Notes: generated by a model from the sequence alone, not told the origin. Shown: positions 7,224 through 16,861, counted from the first letter of the stretch. The stretch: 63,236 nt of DNA from RGIG4140 sp045632845 (GCA_045632845.1 JAZQXL010000004.1:1-63236), one strand, 5' to 3'. Translations and numbers: made by a program.

Positions 7224-8918
7224 TTAGGGTTGATAAATGGGCCATTTGCCTTGAATGACGGCTTCAATACTTTCAAAAGACGATTTTGTAAGTGAGCTAT
7301 AAATCCAAAAGTTAACCATAATTCTTTCAACAAACCCACGGGTTTCTCTAGACGGAATGCTTTCGATAAAGAGGAGTGGATCTTCATCATAAATCATTTG
7401 TTTTTTCCATTTAATTAAGTTGCCAGGTCCTGCATTGTAAGCAACGGCGGTGAATATAAGATTATAATTAATAGCGGGAAGATCCATTAAATAAAGCAAA
7501 TAGTTTTGGCCTAAAGCTAGATTGTAGGATTCGTTTTCCATTTTTGAAATGTTGAATTTGATATCACTCATTTTTGCGATGATTTTTGCGGTTTGAGGCA
7601 TAATTTGCATCAATCCCCTGGCGCCAACAATACTTCTTGCATGTTTATTAAAGCAAGATTCTTGTCTGACAAAAGCAAAGACAAGTTCTTTTTTGACACG
7701 CCAGTTGTTTAATGGTTTCCAGTTTGGTAGGGGGAACCGTTCTTTTGTGTCGAGTGAAACGCCTGTTAAGGTTGCTAGTTCCTTATAAAATTTTTTTTGT
7801 CTTGCATATTGAATGAGTTTTTCTTTTTTTTCTTTATTTAAACTGAGATAAAGTGCTGCCAATTCTTTTTCAGCAAGGTGGGATTTTCCAACTTGTTTGA
7901 GGGCGTAAAAACGGTTTAATGCAGGGTGCGAAAAGGATGCTTTTGTGGTAATTTCAGGGTGTGATTCTTCATCAAGAATATTTTCAAGATGATCTCCCAT
8001 CATATATAAAGCAAGCAATCCATAAAATGTTCTAGGTTGACCAGATGCGAGTTCAAGGTAGTTTCCCACTTTTTGAAATTCACCCATTTTAAGATAAGCT
8101 CTTGCAGCCCAAAAACCAGCACTGGATTTTAAAAGGGGATAGCCTTCATCATGATCTGCTGCGGTTGCAAAATAGGTGGCTGCATTTTCATAATCTTTTG
8201 TTCGCCAAGAAGAAAGAGCTGCAGTCCAATGCGCAAGTGGCAATGTATCACCAGAATTATGGATAGCTTTTTGCGCATATTTAAGGGCTTTATCATCATT
8301 GCCATCTAAGAAATAAGAAAAAGCAATGGCAGTGTATACAATGTCGATGTCCGTTTGGTTGAAAAGTTTTGTAACTTGTTTGCTTTCAAGGAGGTCTAAT
8401 GCCTTAGTTAGCCTTTTTTGTTCAATGAGTTTTTTTAATTTGCCTGATAGCTTTTTTGCCTCATTTTTTTTTATAGGTGTTAGGTATGAAAATTTTTGTC
8501 TGGCAAGAAGATTGATTGGTTCATCTCTTCTAACATATGAGCAAGACCCAGCTTTGCTACCATATACAGGATCCTTTGGCGATTTGCTTGAAAGACGAAA
8601 ATTCTTTTTTTTACCTAAGGCATAAACATCATTGGCAATGGGTAGATGTTCATATGTTTTGATAAAAGCATTGATGTCTTGTTTTGTCGTTTTGTATTTG
8701 GGTGAAAAGAATTTATCGTATAAAATGTATCCTTTTAATAGATTGTTTGAAAGCTTTTTTTCCAAGCTTTTGGCAGTAATGTAATGACCTTTTTGGTGGG
8801 CTTGAAAAATTTCTTTGTAAAGCATCACGTCCGTTTTGTTAAGAACGGACGCGTCTGCTGAAAAATGGATAAAGACAACTGTAAGAATTGTCAAAATATG
8901 CTTTAAAAATTTTTTCAT
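7224..8918 (-). CDS. slt: Soluble lytic murein transglycosylase (Slt70-like)
   Basis: The 564-residue periplasmic enzyme cleaves the MurNAc-GlcNAc bond of peptidoglycan with formation of 1,6-anhydro-muropeptides. A signal peptide (1-23) is followed by a long helical superhelix with TPR-like repeats (about 150-390) and a C-terminal SLT domain. Diagnostic motifs are FAFVRQES with catalytic E420, GARGLMQIMPQTA and AVAYNAGPGNL. Its ATG directly abuts the TAG of the upstream gene at 8919, so the two are co-transcribed and probably translationally coupled. The anhydro-muropeptides it makes are the substrates of the recycling genes encoded divergently at 9622-11867. Confidence 0.95.
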   Translation of the reverse strand: MKKFLKHILTILTVVFIHFSADASVLNKTDVMLYKEIFQAHQKGHYITAKSLEKKLSNNLLKGYILYDKFFSPKYKTTKQDINAFIKTYEHLPIANDVYALGKKKNFRLSSKSPKDPVYGSKAGSCSYVRRDEPINLLARQKFSYLTPIKKNEAKKLSGKLKKLIEQKRLTKALDLLESKQVTKLFNQTDIDIVYTAIAFSYFLDGNDDKALKYAQKAIHNSGDTLPLAHWTAALSSWRTKDYENAATYFATAADHDEGYPLLKSSAGFWAARAYLKMGEFQKVGNYLELASGQPRTFYGLLALYMMGDHLENILDEESHPEITTKASFSHPALNRFYALKQVGKSHLAEKELAALYLSLNKEKKEKLIQYARQKKFYKELATLTGVSLDTKERFPLPNWKPLNNWRVKKELVFAFVRQESCFNKHARSIVGARGLMQIMPQTAKIIAKMSDIKFNISKMENESYNLALGQNYLLYLMDLPAINYNLIFTAVAYNAGPGNLIKWKKQMIYDEDPLLFIESIPSRETRGFVERIMVNFWIYSSLTKSSFESIEAVIQGKWPIYQP

Positions 8919-9542
8919 CTATCTCAAAATATATTTGACAAGCTGTTTACACTCAGCATCACTGATTTTGTCAGCTTTGCAAGATTTAACTTCAATGCCA
9001 GCTGTTTTGGCTAAATATTGACAACTTTTACCCATCAAAAAGATGTTCCCTGTCCCTGCAGTACCACTTGCGATTGGGCGGAATGTATAAGGAACTTTTG
9101 CTTCACCATATTGAATGATGAGTTGAAGGGATTTTAAATCATATTTTGTTTGGTTTTCAAGGGTTAATGAACCTTTGCAAAATTGTGAAGAGGCATCAAC
9201 TGGTGGTGTGACAATTTCAACATCATGGGGGTAAATTTCAAAGTAACCACTTTTTGTTTTTTCTTCCTCTTCAGAAGTTGGTTTTTTTTGAGCAGATTCT
9301 TGAGTTTTTTGAGGTTGTTTTTCTGTTTCAACTTCGACAAACCCATCATCTTCTTCTACAACTGGTTCGTTAAAGCTTAATTCAGATTCAAAGAGTTTAA
9401 CTGGTTCGTTTGAAACAGTTTCTTTTTCTTGTTTTTGAGCTTGAATTTTTGCTAAATCAGGAAAAAGAGCATCATTTGCTTGAGCATTTGCTACTCCTAA
9501 AAAAGATAAAGCGCAAACTGTGAATAAAAAGTATTTTCTCAT
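8919..9542 (-). CDS. Periplasmic protein of unknown function
   Basis: This 207-residue protein has a clear signal peptide cleaved near residue 22 (VANAQA-ND). The middle (about 30-105) is acidic, glutamine- and lysine-rich and probably disordered. The C-terminal domain (about 115-207) has a beta-rich look and four cysteines in pairs that may form disulphides. I do not recognise the family. It is the first gene of a two-gene unit with slt and may help or guide the transglycosylase at the cell wall, but this is inference from position only. Confidence 0.75.
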   Translation of the reverse strand: MRKYFLFTVCALSFLGVANAQANDALFPDLAKIQAQKQEKETVSNEPVKLFESELSFNEPVVEEDDGFVEVETEKQPQKTQESAQKKPTSEEEEKTKSGYFEIYPHDVEIVTPPVDASSQFCKGSLTLENQTKYDLKSLQLIIQYGEAKVPYTFRPIASGTAGTGNIFLMGKSCQYLAKTAGIEVKSCKADKISDAECKQLVKYILR

Positions 9543-9621
9543 CTTTAACCTCTCTTTACATTTTGTTGATTTTAAGGTATGCTACCCTAGGTATTAATTA
9601 TATTAGAGGAAACTATTTTAA

Positions 9622-11001
9622 ATGGCAACATTTTTTTTCTGTGGTGTAGGTGGCATTGGGATGAGTGCGATAGCTCTTTATTTGAAAAAATCAGGTCACA
9701 TAGTTTTAGGTTCAGATAGAGCTTTTGATATGGGTAAGAATGCATTGATGAAAGAAAAGCTTCTTTCTCAAGGGATTGAGTTGTTTCCACAAGATGGGTC
9801 GGGGGTAACTTCTAAGGTGGATGTACTGGTTGTTTCATCAGCAGTTGAATCTTCGATTTTAGATGTGAAAAAAGCATTGGATTTGGGTCTTAAGATTCAA
9901 AAAAGGGCAGAGGTTTTGGCTGATATTTTTCACACTTTTGCAAAAAAAGTTGCTATTGCTGGTACCAGTGGCAAAACAACTGTTACAGCTATGACTGGGC
10001 ATATTTTATATCAAACACAGTTGCACCCAGTTATGATCAATGGGGGAATTGGATTAAATGCTTACCATAATGAAGCGCAGTCAAATTTGATTTTTGATAC
10101 AGGGGATGTTTGTGTGATTGAAGCAGATGAATCAGATGGTTCGATTGAGTTGTATAATCCTTATGTGGCTGTATTAACAAATGTTTCATTAGATCATAAA
10201 CCATTGGAAGAAATTAAACCTTTATTTGAAGCTTTTTTAAAAAGAGCTGAAAAAGGTTGTGTGATTAATAAAGACTGTGTTGAAACAAAGAATTTGATTT
10301 TGCCTGATAGCGAGATTGTTTCATTTTCAATTGAAAAAGATCCAACAGCAACATTATATGCTTCAAATGTTTTTCAAACAGAAAAAGGGATTTCTTTTCA
10401 TTTGAATGGACAGAACTATATATTACCTCTTATTGGTGTCCATAATCTTTCAAATGCGTTGGCAGCCATTGCAGCTAGTTTATTGTTGGGTGTTTCTTTA
10501 GAAGATGCAATTGAAGCTCTTTTATCATTTAAGGGAACAAAAAGAAGATTAGAAAATGTCGGGTGTTTGAATGGGATAACTGTTGTGGATGATTATGCTC
10601 ATAATGAAGAAAAAATTAAAGCTTCATTACATGCTTTAAAGGGGATGGGTAAAAATTTATTTGTTGTTTATCAACCGCATGGATTTGCACCGCTTCAATT
10701 GATGAAAGAGGGGTTAATTCAAATGCTTAAAACTGAATTAAATAAAAATATTAATTGGTTGATGTTGCCTGTTTATTATGTAGGGGGTACAGTTCAAAAA
10801 ACAATTTTATCTCAAGATATTGTTTCGCCATTAATTGAGTGCAATAAAAATGCGTATTCTTTTGAAACAAGGTCAGAAGCACTCGCTTATTTAACAAAAA
10901 ATGCAAAGTCAGGGGATGTTATTGCTGTTATGGGGGCAAGAGATGATACTCTTTCTTTGTTTGCAAAAGAAATTTTAAATAATATGGGAGATATTAAATG
11001 A
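9622..11001 (+). CDS. Mur ligase family protein (MurC/Mpl type)
   Basis: The 459-residue cytoplasmic ligase has all three Mur domains: the N-terminal UDP-binding fold with GVGGIGMSAIA (8-18), the ATP-binding P-loop GTSGKTT (114-120) with EADESDGS further on, and the C-terminal domain with VVDDYAHNEEKI. The fold is that of MurC, but the ATG overlap with an LD-carboxypeptidase suggests the recycling ligase Mpl, which joins L-Ala-D-Glu-mDAP to UDP-MurNAc. The usual GTHGKTT reads GTSGKTT here. A second candidate role is the essential MurC itself; the usual mur/fts genes are not nearby, which speaks for recycling. AGAGGA lies 11 nt before the start. Confidence 0.85.
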   Translation: MATFFFCGVGGIGMSAIALYLKKSGHIVLGSDRAFDMGKNALMKEKLLSQGIELFPQDGSGVTSKVDVLVVSSAVESSILDVKKALDLGLKIQKRAEVLADIFHTFAKKVAIAGTSGKTTVTAMTGHILYQTQLHPVMINGGIGLNAYHNEAQSNLIFDTGDVCVIEADESDGSIELYNPYVAVLTNVSLDHKPLEEIKPLFEAFLKRAEKGCVINKDCVETKNLILPDSEIVSFSIEKDPTATLYASNVFQTEKGISFHLNGQNYILPLIGVHNLSNALAAIAASLLLGVSLEDAIEALLSFKGTKRRLENVGCLNGITVVDDYAHNEEKIKASLHALKGMGKNLFVVYQPHGFAPLQLMKEGLIQMLKTELNKNINWLMLPVYYVGGTVQKTILSQDIVSPLIECNKNAYSFETRSEALAYLTKNAKSGDVIAVMGARDDTLSLFAKEILNNMGDIK

Positions 11002-11867
11002 AAGTAGTAACGATTGTAGCGCCAGCTTCACCAGCACCAATTGGGCAAAAAACAGCCATTGAAGCATTTTTTAAGAAAGAAGGGTTTCAAGTTCATTTTG
11101 CCCCACATGTTTTTGATGCTGAACGATATTTAGCAGGTGCAGATGATGCAAGGGCAGAAGATTTAAACCATGCTTTGACAGATAAAGAAACAGATATTGT
11201 TGTTGCTTTAAGAGGCGGATATGGTTCACCTCGTTTGTTAGATAAGTTAGATTATAAAGCAATTAAAAAAGCCAATAAACCATTTTTTGGTTTCAGTGAT
11301 AATACAGCTCTTCAATTAGCACTTTATAAAAAATGTCAAATGGTAACATATTCAGGATTTAACGCAGATTGTGCGTTTAGAGGGGTTGGCCCTTTGTTGT
11401 TAGAAACATTTAGAGGTGCGGTTGAAAAAAGAAGAATGTCGCTTAAAAATTTAACACCTGTTGTTTTAGGTCAATCACAAGGGGTTGTCCTTGGTGGAAC
11501 ATTAACCATGCTTGTTGGATTGATGGGAACCCCCTTTATGCCAAACTTGGATGGGGCATTGTTGGTTGTTGAAGAGGTGCATGAATCCCCTTATCGAATT
11601 GATAGAATGCTTAATCAGTTGAGATTGGGTGGGTATTTGAAAAATTTGGCTGGTGTTATTTTATCAACTTGTGCTGATTGTACAGCAAAAGACGTGGCTG
11701 ATGGAGATGTGGCAACAGTGTTTAATGAATACTTTGGTAAGTTAGGAATCCCCGTTGTGACGGATTTTCCATATGGACATACGGCAGATAGAATTGTTTT
11801 TCCAATAGGGCAAAGAGCAACGCTTGATGCAACAAAAGGAACACTTGTTTTTGATGGTTATAAATAA
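10998..11867 (+). CDS. ldcA: LD-carboxypeptidase (peptidase family S66)
   Basis: The 289-residue enzyme removes the terminal D-alanine from recycled murein tetrapeptides in the cytoplasm. The catalytic triad of the family is visible: Ser100 in GFSD, Glu192 or Glu193 in VVEEVHESPYRIDRML, and His261 in FPYGH. The ATG overlaps the preceding Mur ligase stop by 4 bases (ATGA), so both are made from one transcript. LdcA produces the tripeptide that a Mpl-type ligase uses, which makes the pair a compact muropeptide-recycling unit. Confidence 0.93.
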   Translation: MKVVTIVAPASPAPIGQKTAIEAFFKKEGFQVHFAPHVFDAERYLAGADDARAEDLNHALTDKETDIVVALRGGYGSPRLLDKLDYKAIKKANKPFFGFSDNTALQLALYKKCQMVTYSGFNADCAFRGVGPLLLETFRGAVEKRRMSLKNLTPVVLGQSQGVVLGGTLTMLVGLMGTPFMPNLDGALLVVEEVHESPYRIDRMLNQLRLGGYLKNLAGVILSTCADCTAKDVADGDVATVFNEYFGKLGIPVVTDFPYGHTADRIVFPIGQRATLDATKGTLVFDGYK

Positions 11868-11878
11868 AGGATGAAAAG

Positions 11879-14137
11879 ATGGAAACAGAACTTTTAGCAC
11901 CGGCGGGGGATAAAGAGGCAGCATATAGTGCATTTTATTTTGGTGCAGATGCTATTTATTTGGGATTGAAGCATTTTTCTGCTAGAGCAGAAGCTGTTAA
12001 TTTTGATAAAAATGATTTAGATGAAATCACTGCCTATGCACACCATTTGGGAAAGAAGGTTTATGTTGCAATCAATACATTGATGCAAGAAGAAGAACTT
12101 TCAACATTGATGGAAAGTCTTAAAATTTGTTCAGATTGCCATGTTGATGCTGTCATTGTGCAAGATTTGGGGGTTGCTCGTCTTGTTAAAAGGTGTTTTC
12201 CCTCACTTGTTTTGCATGCAAGTACACAAATGGCGGTGCATAATTTAGCTGGGGCGTTGGCGCTTAAAAAACAAGGTTTTGAAAGAGTTGTTTTGGCCCG
12301 TGAATTGTCGTTGGCTGAAATTTTACATATTCAAGAAAAAGCAGGTGTTGAGATTGAAGTATTTATCCATGGGGCGCTTTGTTATTCATACAGCGGTTTG
12401 TGTTTGTTTTCATCCTTAACAACATCACGCAGCGCCAATCGAGGAAAATGTGTTTATTCCTGCAGATCATTATTTGAAAGAAATGGGGAAAAATCTCATT
12501 TGTTTTCAATGAAAGATTTGGCACTTGAAAAAGAGGCATTAAAACTAAAAGGAATTTCACTTAAAATTGAAGGTAGAAAAAAAACAGCTTTATATGTGGG
12601 GGCTGTTACAGATTATTATCGCAGAATTTTAGATACAGGAAAAATTGATCATTCTTTAACAGATAATTTAAAACAGATTTTTGCAAGACCTTGGACGAAA
12701 CTTCACTTTCAAGGGAAAAATAAAGAAGTGATCGATGAAAATTTTGTGGGTCATAGAGGTCTTTTAATTGGGGAAGTGGAAATGGTTGTGAATGGTGAAT
12801 TAACCTTTAGAACCAAATATCCAATTGAGAGGTATGATGGAATTCAAATTGATATTCCAGGGGTTGAAAAACCATTTGGTTTTTCAGCTGAAAAGTTGTT
12901 TGTGAATAAAAAAAGTGTTTTTGAAGTTGCAAAAGGCCAAAAAGTTTCAATAAAATTACCTAATAATTCACCTTATATTAAAAAAGGCTATTTGGTTTAT
13001 TTATCTTCTTCCACAAGAGTAAAGGGTTCTTACTCCTACACAAAACCAAAACCCAAAGAATATATCAATCAAAAAGAAATTGATGTTTCTGTATTTGTGG
13101 AACAAGATTTAATCACAGCTTGTGCGCTTGATCAAAGTGTGAGTGTAAAAGGGGACTTTTCTCCAGCTAAACAAGTTGAAAAGGTTTATGAGAATGTTAA
13201 AGCTTCGTTCAATAAGACAGGAGATTTGCCATTTAAATTAAAAAGTTTGTTTTTGGATAACAAAAAAGGGCTCTTTGTGCCTGCTTCTGTTTTAAATGAA
13301 TTAAGGCGTCAGCTTTATGCTTTAATTGATGTGGAAAGCAAGATGCCCAAAATGCCAACATATACGTTTAAAAAAGAAAATCATCCTCCCAGATGGATGA
13401 TTAAAACAGATCAACCATTTCTGTTAAAAGAAGTTGATTTGTCAGATTTTGAACGTGTGGTTGTTGATCTAAATTCAAATTTAACTGAAGAAGATTTTAA
13501 TTTTATTGAAAAAGAAAAGATTGTTCTTGCGCTTCCATCTATTTTAAGACCACAAGAAAAATGGCAAAAATTAGTTCGTAAGTTTTATGATGCAGGTTAT
13601 CAAAAATGGTTGATTGGGAATATTTCAGGACTTGATTTATTGCCTCAAAAAGCCGAAGTTTCTTTTGATAATACAATTGGTATGTTAAATACTCAGGCAG
13701 TAGCTTATGCTTTTGAACAAAAGGTTAAGGGAATTACATTTAGTGTTGAAGATACAAGTGAAAATATTCAAAAATTAGCCAAGGAGATTCAAAATACAAC
13801 ATTGGTAGTGTACCAAGATATTCCATTGTTTATTTCAGCCAACTGTGTGCGCAAAAATACATGTTTAGAGTGTTCACATAAGCCATTGACGGATGTTATT
13901 AAAAATGGGAAAGATTTGTTTTTGATGGTTTCAAAAGATTGTCAAACAGTTTTGATACGCCAAACACCTTATTATATTGGTTCTGATATTAAAGGAATTT
14001 TGCCAACATATTATCGTTTAGATTTTTGCAATCGAACATATAGTGTTGATGAAGTTTTAAATGTTATTGAAAAAGCAAAATCAGGACAAATGATTAAAAA
14101 TTCATTCACTGGGAATTTTAAAAAGAAATTTGCATAG
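11879..14137 (+). CDS. Peptidase U32 family protein (RlhA-like)
   Basis: This 752-residue protein starts with the U32 signature (LLAPAGDKEAAYSAFYFGADAIY) and carries the four family cysteines C168, C175, C191 and C195 (HGALCYSYSGLC, then NRGKCVYSC), which in studied relatives hold an iron-sulphur cluster. Despite the name, known members such as RlhA hydroxylate RNA (C2501 of 23S rRNA in E. coli) or tRNA/ubiquinone precursors. Its length and the long C-terminal half, with a further cysteine group near 655-665, fit the RlhA branch. It lies 11 bp after ldcA with AAAGGA upstream, so it is probably in the same operon; the link to cell-wall recycling may be only historical. Confidence 0.88.
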   Translation: METELLAPAGDKEAAYSAFYFGADAIYLGLKHFSARAEAVNFDKNDLDEITAYAHHLGKKVYVAINTLMQEEELSTLMESLKICSDCHVDAVIVQDLGVARLVKRCFPSLVLHASTQMAVHNLAGALALKKQGFERVVLARELSLAEILHIQEKAGVEIEVFIHGALCYSYSGLCLFSSLTTSRSANRGKCVYSCRSLFERNGEKSHLFSMKDLALEKEALKLKGISLKIEGRKKTALYVGAVTDYYRRILDTGKIDHSLTDNLKQIFARPWTKLHFQGKNKEVIDENFVGHRGLLIGEVEMVVNGELTFRTKYPIERYDGIQIDIPGVEKPFGFSAEKLFVNKKSVFEVAKGQKVSIKLPNNSPYIKKGYLVYLSSSTRVKGSYSYTKPKPKEYINQKEIDVSVFVEQDLITACALDQSVSVKGDFSPAKQVEKVYENVKASFNKTGDLPFKLKSLFLDNKKGLFVPASVLNELRRQLYALIDVESKMPKMPTYTFKKENHPPRWMIKTDQPFLLKEVDLSDFERVVVDLNSNLTEEDFNFIEKEKIVLALPSILRPQEKWQKLVRKFYDAGYQKWLIGNISGLDLLPQKAEVSFDNTIGMLNTQAVAYAFEQKVKGITFSVEDTSENIQKLAKEIQNTTLVVYQDIPLFISANCVRKNTCLECSHKPLTDVIKNGKDLFLMVSKDCQTVLIRQTPYYIGSDIKGILPTYYRLDFCNRTYSVDEVLNVIEKAKSGQMIKNSFTGNFKKKFA

Positions 14138-14200
14138 AGTATGTCTTGATTTTGAGGATAAAAAACATAATTTTGAATAAGTTTTATAAAGGAGAAAAAG

Positions 14201-15007
14201 ATGATTAAATTTTTATTTAAAATGATTTTAATTTTACTGGTGTTAATTGTTGCAACGGTTATTGGTGCTTATTTTTATGCTGGTGAAATTGTGAAAAAAG
14301 CAGTGGAAACATATGTTCCTCAGGTAACAGGAACCCCTGCAACCTTAGATGGAATGAGTTTATCTTTGTTTAAAGGTGAAGTTTCATTAACAGGTTTGAC
14401 CATTTCAAATGCGAAAGGGTATAATTCACCAGATGTTTTTTCTGTGAAAAAAATCTATGTAAAATTTGATCCAAAAACAGTTTTGGAAGATAAAATTATC
14501 ATCAATCAAATTTTAATTGATGGAACACATGTTTCTGCTGAAGCTACATATAAAGATGGAACTATAACTTCAAACTTAACAGCAATTAAAAATAATGTTG
14601 ATAAATTTATGAAACAATCATCTTCATCTTCTACAACACAAAAAACTGAAGTGAAAAAAGAAGAAAAGCAAGCAAAGTCAACTTCATCAAAAGCAGTTGT
14701 AATCAAAGATTTGCAAATCAATAACTCTTCAATTACAGTTGGGTTACTCAGTCAATCAATGGAAGTTCCTTTGCCAAATATTCAACAAAAAAACATTGGT
14801 GAAAAAGGCAAAAAAACAACACTTAAAGATGTTGTTGTGATGGTTTTTGATATGATTTCTGTTGAAAGTATTAAAGCAACAGGGAAGAGTGCCCAAGAAC
14901 TTTTGAAAAAGAGTGCTGAAGAAGCTTTAAAGGGTGCCAGTTCAATTGTAAATGATGCAAAAAAGAACACTGAAGGTTTGATTAAAAGTGTGAAAGATAT
15001 TTTTTAA
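14201..15007 (+). CDS. AsmA-like membrane-anchored periplasmic protein
   Basis: The 268-residue protein has one N-terminal membrane anchor (about 5-27) and a periplasmic part. Residues 30-125 show the AsmA-family N-terminal pattern (YAGEIVKKAVE, LSLFKGEVSLTGLTISN, FSVKKIYVKFDPKT). A serine/threonine/lysine linker (about 140-165) leads to a second beta segment and a C-terminal amphipathic helix (about 225-268). Larger AsmA relatives assist outer-membrane assembly or lipid transport between membranes; a short form like this is of unknown role. It lies 63 bp after the U32 gene with AAAGGAGAAAAAG before ATG. Confidence 0.75.
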   Translation: MIKFLFKMILILLVLIVATVIGAYFYAGEIVKKAVETYVPQVTGTPATLDGMSLSLFKGEVSLTGLTISNAKGYNSPDVFSVKKIYVKFDPKTVLEDKIIINQILIDGTHVSAEATYKDGTITSNLTAIKNNVDKFMKQSSSSSTTQKTEVKKEEKQAKSTSSKAVVIKDLQINNSSITVGLLSQSMEVPLPNIQQKNIGEKGKKTTLKDVVVMVFDMISVESIKATGKSAQELLKKSAEEALKGASSIVNDAKKNTEGLIKSVKDIF

Positions 15008-15019
15008 ACCAGATTGATT

Positions 15020-15053
15020 ATAAAAAAAGCGCTTTTTAAAGCGCTTTTTTTTA
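15020..15053. terminator. Bidirectional terminator
   Basis: AAAAAAAGCGC (15022-15032), an 8-nt loop and GCGCTTTTTTTT. It separates the convergent AsmA-like gene and the 74-residue minus-strand gene and can stop both. Confidence 0.85.
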
Positions 15054-15064
15054 TGGTTTTTTAC

Positions 15065-15289
15065 TTACGCCATTCCATAATCCCGATCTTTGTCAAATTG
15101 CATATTTTGATCGATTTTGTTAGTAATGTTTTGACCCGCAGCAGATAGTGGTTCTATAGCATTTGCTTTTTGTAAATCCTGTTCTTTTTCAGCTTGGCTT
15201 GCTTCAAGCGTGTCTGTTTGAGCTTGTGTACCGCCCAACAATCCCTCAGCAATAGCTTCGAATGCCTGTTGTGTCTTTTGTGTAACCAT
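15065..15289 (-). CDS. Small polar protein, unknown
   Basis: A 74-residue hydrophilic protein without membrane helix or signal. It is rich in glutamine, alanine and acidic residues and looks helical (EAIAEGLLGG, then LEASQAEKEQDLQKANAIE). A strong purine-rich site (AAAGGGGG) 5 nt before ATG and a promoter with a perfect TATAAT support it. It follows hipA by 65 bp but has its own start signal. I do not recognise it; a link to the HipBA module is possible but unproven. Confidence 0.7.
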   Translation of the reverse strand: MVTQKTQQAFEAIAEGLLGGTQAQTDTLEASQAEKEQDLQKANAIEPLSAAGQNITNKIDQNMQFDKDRDYGMA

Positions 15290-15323
15290 GATAACCCCCT
15301 TTCAAAGCATTTTTGTTATAAAT

Positions 15324-15352
15324 ATTATACCACATTTTGCTCAAAAAAGCAA
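15324..15352 (-). promoter_or_regulatory. Promoter of the 74-residue protein
   Basis: On the minus strand TTGCTT (15347-15352), a 17-bp spacer and TATAAT (15324-15329). The -35 starts only 2 bp after the hipA stop. Confidence 0.75.
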
Positions 15353-15354
15353 CG

Positions 15355-16548
15355 TTAAATGTTAGGCCCTAGATTTGTTTGAATGTCATATTCTTTCAAA
15401 AGTTTTGGATAGAGGGAAAGAGCGGATTCAACCTCTTGTAAAATCTGAGTGATTTTGTTTAATGATAAGCCAGAAATTTTTGCTGTTTGAATGAGATCTT
15501 CATTTAAGATTTTTCGCCCTTTACCATTAACCATAGCTGTTTGTTCACCATTAATCCCCGCAGATGGTGTGATATCAAACGCTGGGGTCATTTTCCAATG
15601 GTGGTCTTTGGTCATTAAATAGGCAAAGTTTTTGGTGTGATCATCTTTGTTGCCTGATTTAACATTAAATATCATCAGCCGCACCATTTTTTCAACCTCA
15701 CGTTCATCATGTGTTAAGTGAGAGGTGAGACGAATGAGGTTTTCATAATCAAGTGTGGGAATTCTATGAGAAGCGTGAAGCAATCCACAGGCACTATGGA
15801 CGTGAATTTTGTTTTTTCCGTCTCTATCGAAGCGTTTGGTTGCAAAATGTCCAGCAGAATTTTTGGATGGGAAAAGGTATGTTTCAGGCATTTCAATACC
15901 GGCTTTTTTTGCCATTAAGGAATAAATATATTCCAATGCACCTAAATCTCTATCATCAGAATCGGATGAAAATTTAATTATCCAAGGGGAAAAATCTCCA
16001 ACACACTCGCGACCGCTTTTAATGGTTTTAAAATCTTTAGAAACAAGAGCGGTAATTTTTGGCCTTGCGCCAGCTGTTGAGCCATTTAATGATCTTAAGT
16101 GTTCTAATAACTCAGAACTTTCCCCTTGTATAATTTTATCAGCTCCTTCTGAAAGTGTATCAAGGTGTAATTCCCCTAAGAAAGGCTCGTTAGGTGTTTT
16201 TTCAGGTTCATATTCAAGAGCTCCCAAGGCTTGAGATCCAATAATGGAAAGGCGATGGAGTGGAGTAATTTCATAATAAGACAAGCCATGTTTTTGTAAG
16301 TAACGGTCAAGTAACAAACATCCCCATCCATCTGGTAGGGAGTCGTTAAACAAACCAAAAAGACCATCAAATGTTTGTTTTTTATCTTCAAAAATACCAG
16401 CTTGAAGAGGTAACATAAAAGGGGATAAGTTGATGCCTAATTTTAAAAAAGAGGGGGCATATTCAAATAAAATAGTATCTCTTTGTTCAAGGATGCCGAC
16501 AAAGATTTTTTTTTGATAAGCATTTAAAAAGACTTTTAGCTTAATCAT
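15355..16548 (-). CDS. hipA: HipA-family serine/threonine kinase toxin
   Basis: The 397-residue protein shows the HipA N-terminal subdomain (FLNAYQKKIFVGIL, LPDGWGCLLLDRYL) and the kinase-like C-domain (IIKFSSDSDDRDLGALE, catalytic loop GNKDDHTKNF, metal-binding FDITPS). Known HipA toxins phosphorylate glutamyl- or tryptophanyl-tRNA synthetases and cause growth arrest and persistence; the target here cannot be read. All key kinase residues are kept, so the protein should be active. The gene starts 10 bp after the HTH antitoxin gene, in the usual hipB-hipA order. Confidence 0.93.
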   Translation of the reverse strand: MIKLKVFLNAYQKKIFVGILEQRDTILFEYAPSFLKLGINLSPFMLPLQAGIFEDKKQTFDGLFGLFNDSLPDGWGCLLLDRYLQKHGLSYYEITPLHRLSIIGSQALGALEYEPEKTPNEPFLGELHLDTLSEGADKIIQGESSELLEHLRSLNGSTAGARPKITALVSKDFKTIKSGRECVGDFSPWIIKFSSDSDDRDLGALEYIYSLMAKKAGIEMPETYLFPSKNSAGHFATKRFDRDGKNKIHVHSACGLLHASHRIPTLDYENLIRLTSHLTHDEREVEKMVRLMIFNVKSGNKDDHTKNFAYLMTKDHHWKMTPAFDITPSAGINGEQTAMVNGKGRKILNEDLIQTAKISGLSLNKITQILQEVESALSLYPKLLKEYDIQTNLGPNI

Positions 16549-16558
16549 TTTGTCCTCT

Positions 16559-16861
16559 TTATTTTAATTTGCCGCGTTGCCGTTTTTTGATTTCGTTTGT
16601 GGGTTGAAATAAACTGCTTCTGTTTTTTTGAGTTGAAAAAAGGGAGTCAAAATCTGCCAAAGCCCCCACAGCGTGAGCAAGTTTTAAAAGCGATTCAAGG
16701 GAAATTTGTCCTGTTGATTCAAAGCGTTTTAACGAACCTAAACTTACTCCAGATCTGGAACAAATCCCTTCTTGTGTTAAGTTAAGTTCTAAGCGTTTTG
16801 ATTTGATTCTGAATGCTAAATCGCTCATTATTTCTGTTGGTGTTTTTAAAATAAAAGTCAT
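16559..16861 (-). CDS. hipB: HipB-family HTH antitoxin
   Basis: The 100-residue DNA-binding protein has a Xre-type helix-turn-helix (about 16-70, LAFRIKSKRLELNLTQEGICSRSGVSLGSLKRFE) and a basic C-terminal tail that may be the flexible end known in HipB. It should neutralise HipA and repress the operon. The start ATG is almost directly preceded by one of two AGATAATATA repeats, and no clear Shine-Dalgarno is seen other than AGAGATAA, so translation initiation may itself be subject to control. An in-frame ATG at codon 12 (MSDLAF) is an alternative start. Confidence 0.88.
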   Translation of the reverse strand: MTFILKTPTEIMSDLAFRIKSKRLELNLTQEGICSRSGVSLGSLKRFESTGQISLESLLKLAHAVGALADFDSLFSTQKNRSSLFQPTNEIKKRQRGKLK

